From the NCBI GenBank assembly GCA_017620375.1, contig JAFZQN010000092.1, positions 1 to 64,000 on the forward strand: a stretch of DNA of 64,000 nucleotides, given 5' to 3'. The notes beneath the pieces were generated by a model. That model was not told the DNA's origin. It was given only the letters and a program-made list of their open reading frames with translations, and searched no databases. Both the position numbers and the translations under genes were made by a program. Within the stretch, counting starts at the first letter, position 1. Each line of letters opens with the position of its first letter. This document shows, piece by piece, positions 62,357 to 64,000 of this stretch. This DNA comes from Lachnospiraceae bacterium. GTDB taxonomy: Bacteria; Bacillota; Clostridia; Lachnospirales; Lachnospiraceae.

Positions 62357-64000
62357 TTATGATTCCGGCTTCCACTCTCCGGTATTTACAAATTCATCTG
62401 CAGCCTTCTCTGCCGCATCTGTTATGCTTTCTTCAAATCCCATCATCTTTAGAAGAAGTATCGCATTTCTCGTCACGGCTCTTCCGTCTCTTAACGTATA
62501 ATCAAAGAATACGCCGTCATCTTCAACCTTTTCTTCAAAATGATATAGCTTAAAGCTTTTCTCCAGGATATATGTAAGTTCAATATCATGTGTAGCTGCG
62601 AACAGCATACAGTTTTTGCTTCCGACATACGAAAGTATCCTTGATGATGCTGCGATACGCTCCAAAGTATTTGTACCACGGAGCACTTCATCCACAAATA
62701 TAAGTAAAGGTACATCATCATTCAAGCTGTCGCATATCCTCTTTAATGACTTTATCTCAACGATATAATAGCTCTCTCCGCCCGAAAGATTATCGGTAAG
62801 AGCCATAGAAGTCATGCATTTAAAGAATGAAGCCTTGAAACTGTCCGCCATACAAGTATGTATGGACTGGGCCAAGATCGAATTGATGGCTACAGTCTTT
62901 ATAAATGTTGATTTACCTGAAGCATTTGAACCTGTGAGCAGTACGTTGCCTGACTCTTTAAAATTATTCTTTACCGGCTCGGCTATCATAGGATGATAGA
63001 TATTTTCGGTCTCTATACCACAATGCTTTCCACCTTCTTTAACTGAAGCATTTTCACATTTATAGAGTATAGGCTCACACCATTCACCCATTAATGCTCT
63101 GTAGGATGTTACGGCAGTCATCGCATCTAAGAGACCTATGATCTCATATATCTTATCAAAATCATCCTTTTTATCCTTAAGTCTGGCAAGCATAATGTTA
63201 AATCTGATCAGATCTATATGTGTTGCCATCCTTAAGTAATCAAGAGCCACTTCCAGGATATCGCCGTTACTTTTTTTAGATACAATAAGTCTTGCACCCT
63301 TTGTGACATTCTTATATCTTTTAAGTTCCTCAGAAAGTATATCTGTGTACGGCTTAAGTTCATTATTCTTCATACCGCATATTTTTTGCGAAAGATCCAG
63401 AGTACGAAGTATATATGCCACTACCTGATAGTAGTTTTCTATCTCACTCTTACGTTTAAAATAAGTGATGACATTATAGAAAAATACTCCCAGCGTACCC
63501 ATGATACCGACCGCAGGATATATAAATATCAAGCCTATGGCGGCAACCATCAATAAAATGCATAGAAAATGCTTAAAATTATTCTCCGTTTTAAGACTGT
63601 CCAGACGGCTGACATATTCATATACCGATACTCCTGATATCTTTCCTGCTTTTGCCATCTCAACCTGAAGTTTTACCCTGGTCTCAAGATCGCTGTCAAA
63701 GTATCTGATGAGCTTTTCTCTTTTTGATAAAACTTCTTCGTTTAATGACGGAGTTCTGAGTATATAATATAAATACTCTTCACCTATAGCACTCTGTGCA
63801 TTACACATGGTAAGGAAAACATCATCCATGGCCAGATCGTTCCAGGTGATATCATCTACTATACAATGATCCTGATCATCAGGATGCTTCTTAGCCATTT
63901 CTCTAAAATAATAACCTATCGAGTCATACTTTTCCTGTGTATATTCTAACTTGGGTACATTACCGAAACTGTCTCTTATCTGCTTTTCAAGTTTTTTCTC
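62357..64000 (-). CDS. Membrane-spanning MutS-family protein, 5' end cut by window edge
   Basis: The frame stays open past the ATG at 63898 to the right edge (34 more codons, EKKLEKQIRDSFGNVPKLEY and on), and no ribosome-binding site precedes that ATG, so the true start lies outside. 547 residues are visible. Two membrane helices (about residues 150-180 of the visible part) lie inside the region that is a clamp/lever in MutS1. The ATPase has TGSNASGKSTFIK, LLIFVDEVLRGTNTLER and AATHDIEL. There is no mismatch-binding domain in view and no Smr domain. This class is found in many Firmicutes; its role is unknown, and it is not MutS1 or MutS2. Confidence 0.85.
   Translation of the reverse strand, partial: EKKLEKQIRDSFGNVPKLEYTQEKYDSIGYYFREMAKKHPDDQDHCIVDDITWNDLAMDDVFLTMCNAQSAIGEEYLYYILRTPSLNEEVLSKREKLIRYFDSDLETRVKLQVEMAKAGKISGVSVYEYVSRLDSLKTENNFKHFLCILLMVAAIGLIFIYPAVGIMGTLGVFFYNVITYFKRKSEIENYYQVVAYILRTLDLSQKICGMKNNELKPYTDILSEELKRYKNVTKGARLIVSKKSNGDILEVALDYLRMATHIDLIRFNIMLARLKDKKDDFDKIYEIIGLLDAMTAVTSYRALMGEWCEPILYKCENASVKEGGKHCGIETENIYHPMIAEPVKNNFKESGNVLLTGSNASGKSTFIKTVAINSILAQSIHTCMADSFKASFFKCMTSMALTDNLSGGESYYIVEIKSLKRICDSLNDDVPLLIFVDEVLRGTNTLERIAASSRILSYVGSKNCMLFAATHDIELTYILEKSFKLYHFEEKVEDDGVFFDYTLRDGRAVTRNAILLLKMMGFEESITDAAEKAADEFVNTGEWKPES

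Noticed and set aside
63896..63898. ATG as the start of the membrane MutS-like gene
   Set aside because: The frame is open upstream to the window edge with family-like sequence and no ribosome-binding site precedes this ATG, so it is internal.

Overview
The window is AT-rich DNA from a Gram-positive anaerobe of the class Clostridia, most likely a Lachnospiraceae member. I infer this from gene order (radC-mreBCD-mrdA-minCDE-rodA-mgsA-dacA, and sepF with a YggS-type PLP protein and an HlyD-like adaptor), from the DivIVA/SepF division proteins, and from strong GGAGG ribosome-binding sites with Bacillota-type -35/-10 promoters. I see no rRNA, tRNA, CRISPR array, transposase or phage gene, and no gene-free gap above about 205 bases. 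Nearly all genes are on the minus strand, so operons read right to left.

Left part (1-15.5 kb): a truncated DUF2298 membrane protein and a GT-C-like membrane protein share a promoter. Next is alaX-maf-recG behind a perfect-consensus promoter, then a plus-strand acyl-CoA ligase with a small membrane protein. These are followed by a secreted serpin, a YhhN-like membrane protein, and an unusual chemoreceptor that carries a sugar-binding-protein-like domain at its cytoplasmic C-terminus, next to a DUF3783 protein.

Accessory block (15.6-37.1 kb): a type IV pilus locus and its downstream neighbours. In transcription order from 37.1 kb there are four prepilin-like genes and one anchored pilin-like gene, then pilC, a pilM-pilN fusion, a pilO-like gene, pilB with an MshEN (cyclic-di-GMP-type) domain, and the major pilin. 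After a terminator and a new promoter come three more prepilins. After another terminator come two diverged 2-TM proteins around a 4-TM protein, a lipoprotein, a 60-residue secreted peptide, a membrane-anchored trypsin-like protease and a 2358-residue secreted protein. The largest minor pilin has a C-terminal domain that looks like a family-2 carbohydrate-binding module. No pilT or prepilin peptidase lies in the window.

Right part (37.3-64 kb): an orphan BlaI-type repressor, an AAA/DUF4143 ATPase, rluD-like and lspA genes, then the division genes divIVA, sepF and yggS with an HlyD-like gene. The cell-shape and division operon (radC to dacA) follows from a good promoter at 55.35 kb. It includes a PBP2 with an insertion of about 240 residues and a methylglyoxal-synthase homologue that lacks two catalytic aspartates. 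The edge carries a methionine gamma-lyase-like gene, miaA, mutL (with endonuclease motif), mutS and a 5'-truncated, membrane-spanning MutS relative.

The most novel-looking material is the pilus locus with its CBM-like tip candidate and downstream small-membrane-protein/protease/giant-protein set, the inverted-topology chemoreceptor, and the altered MgsA.
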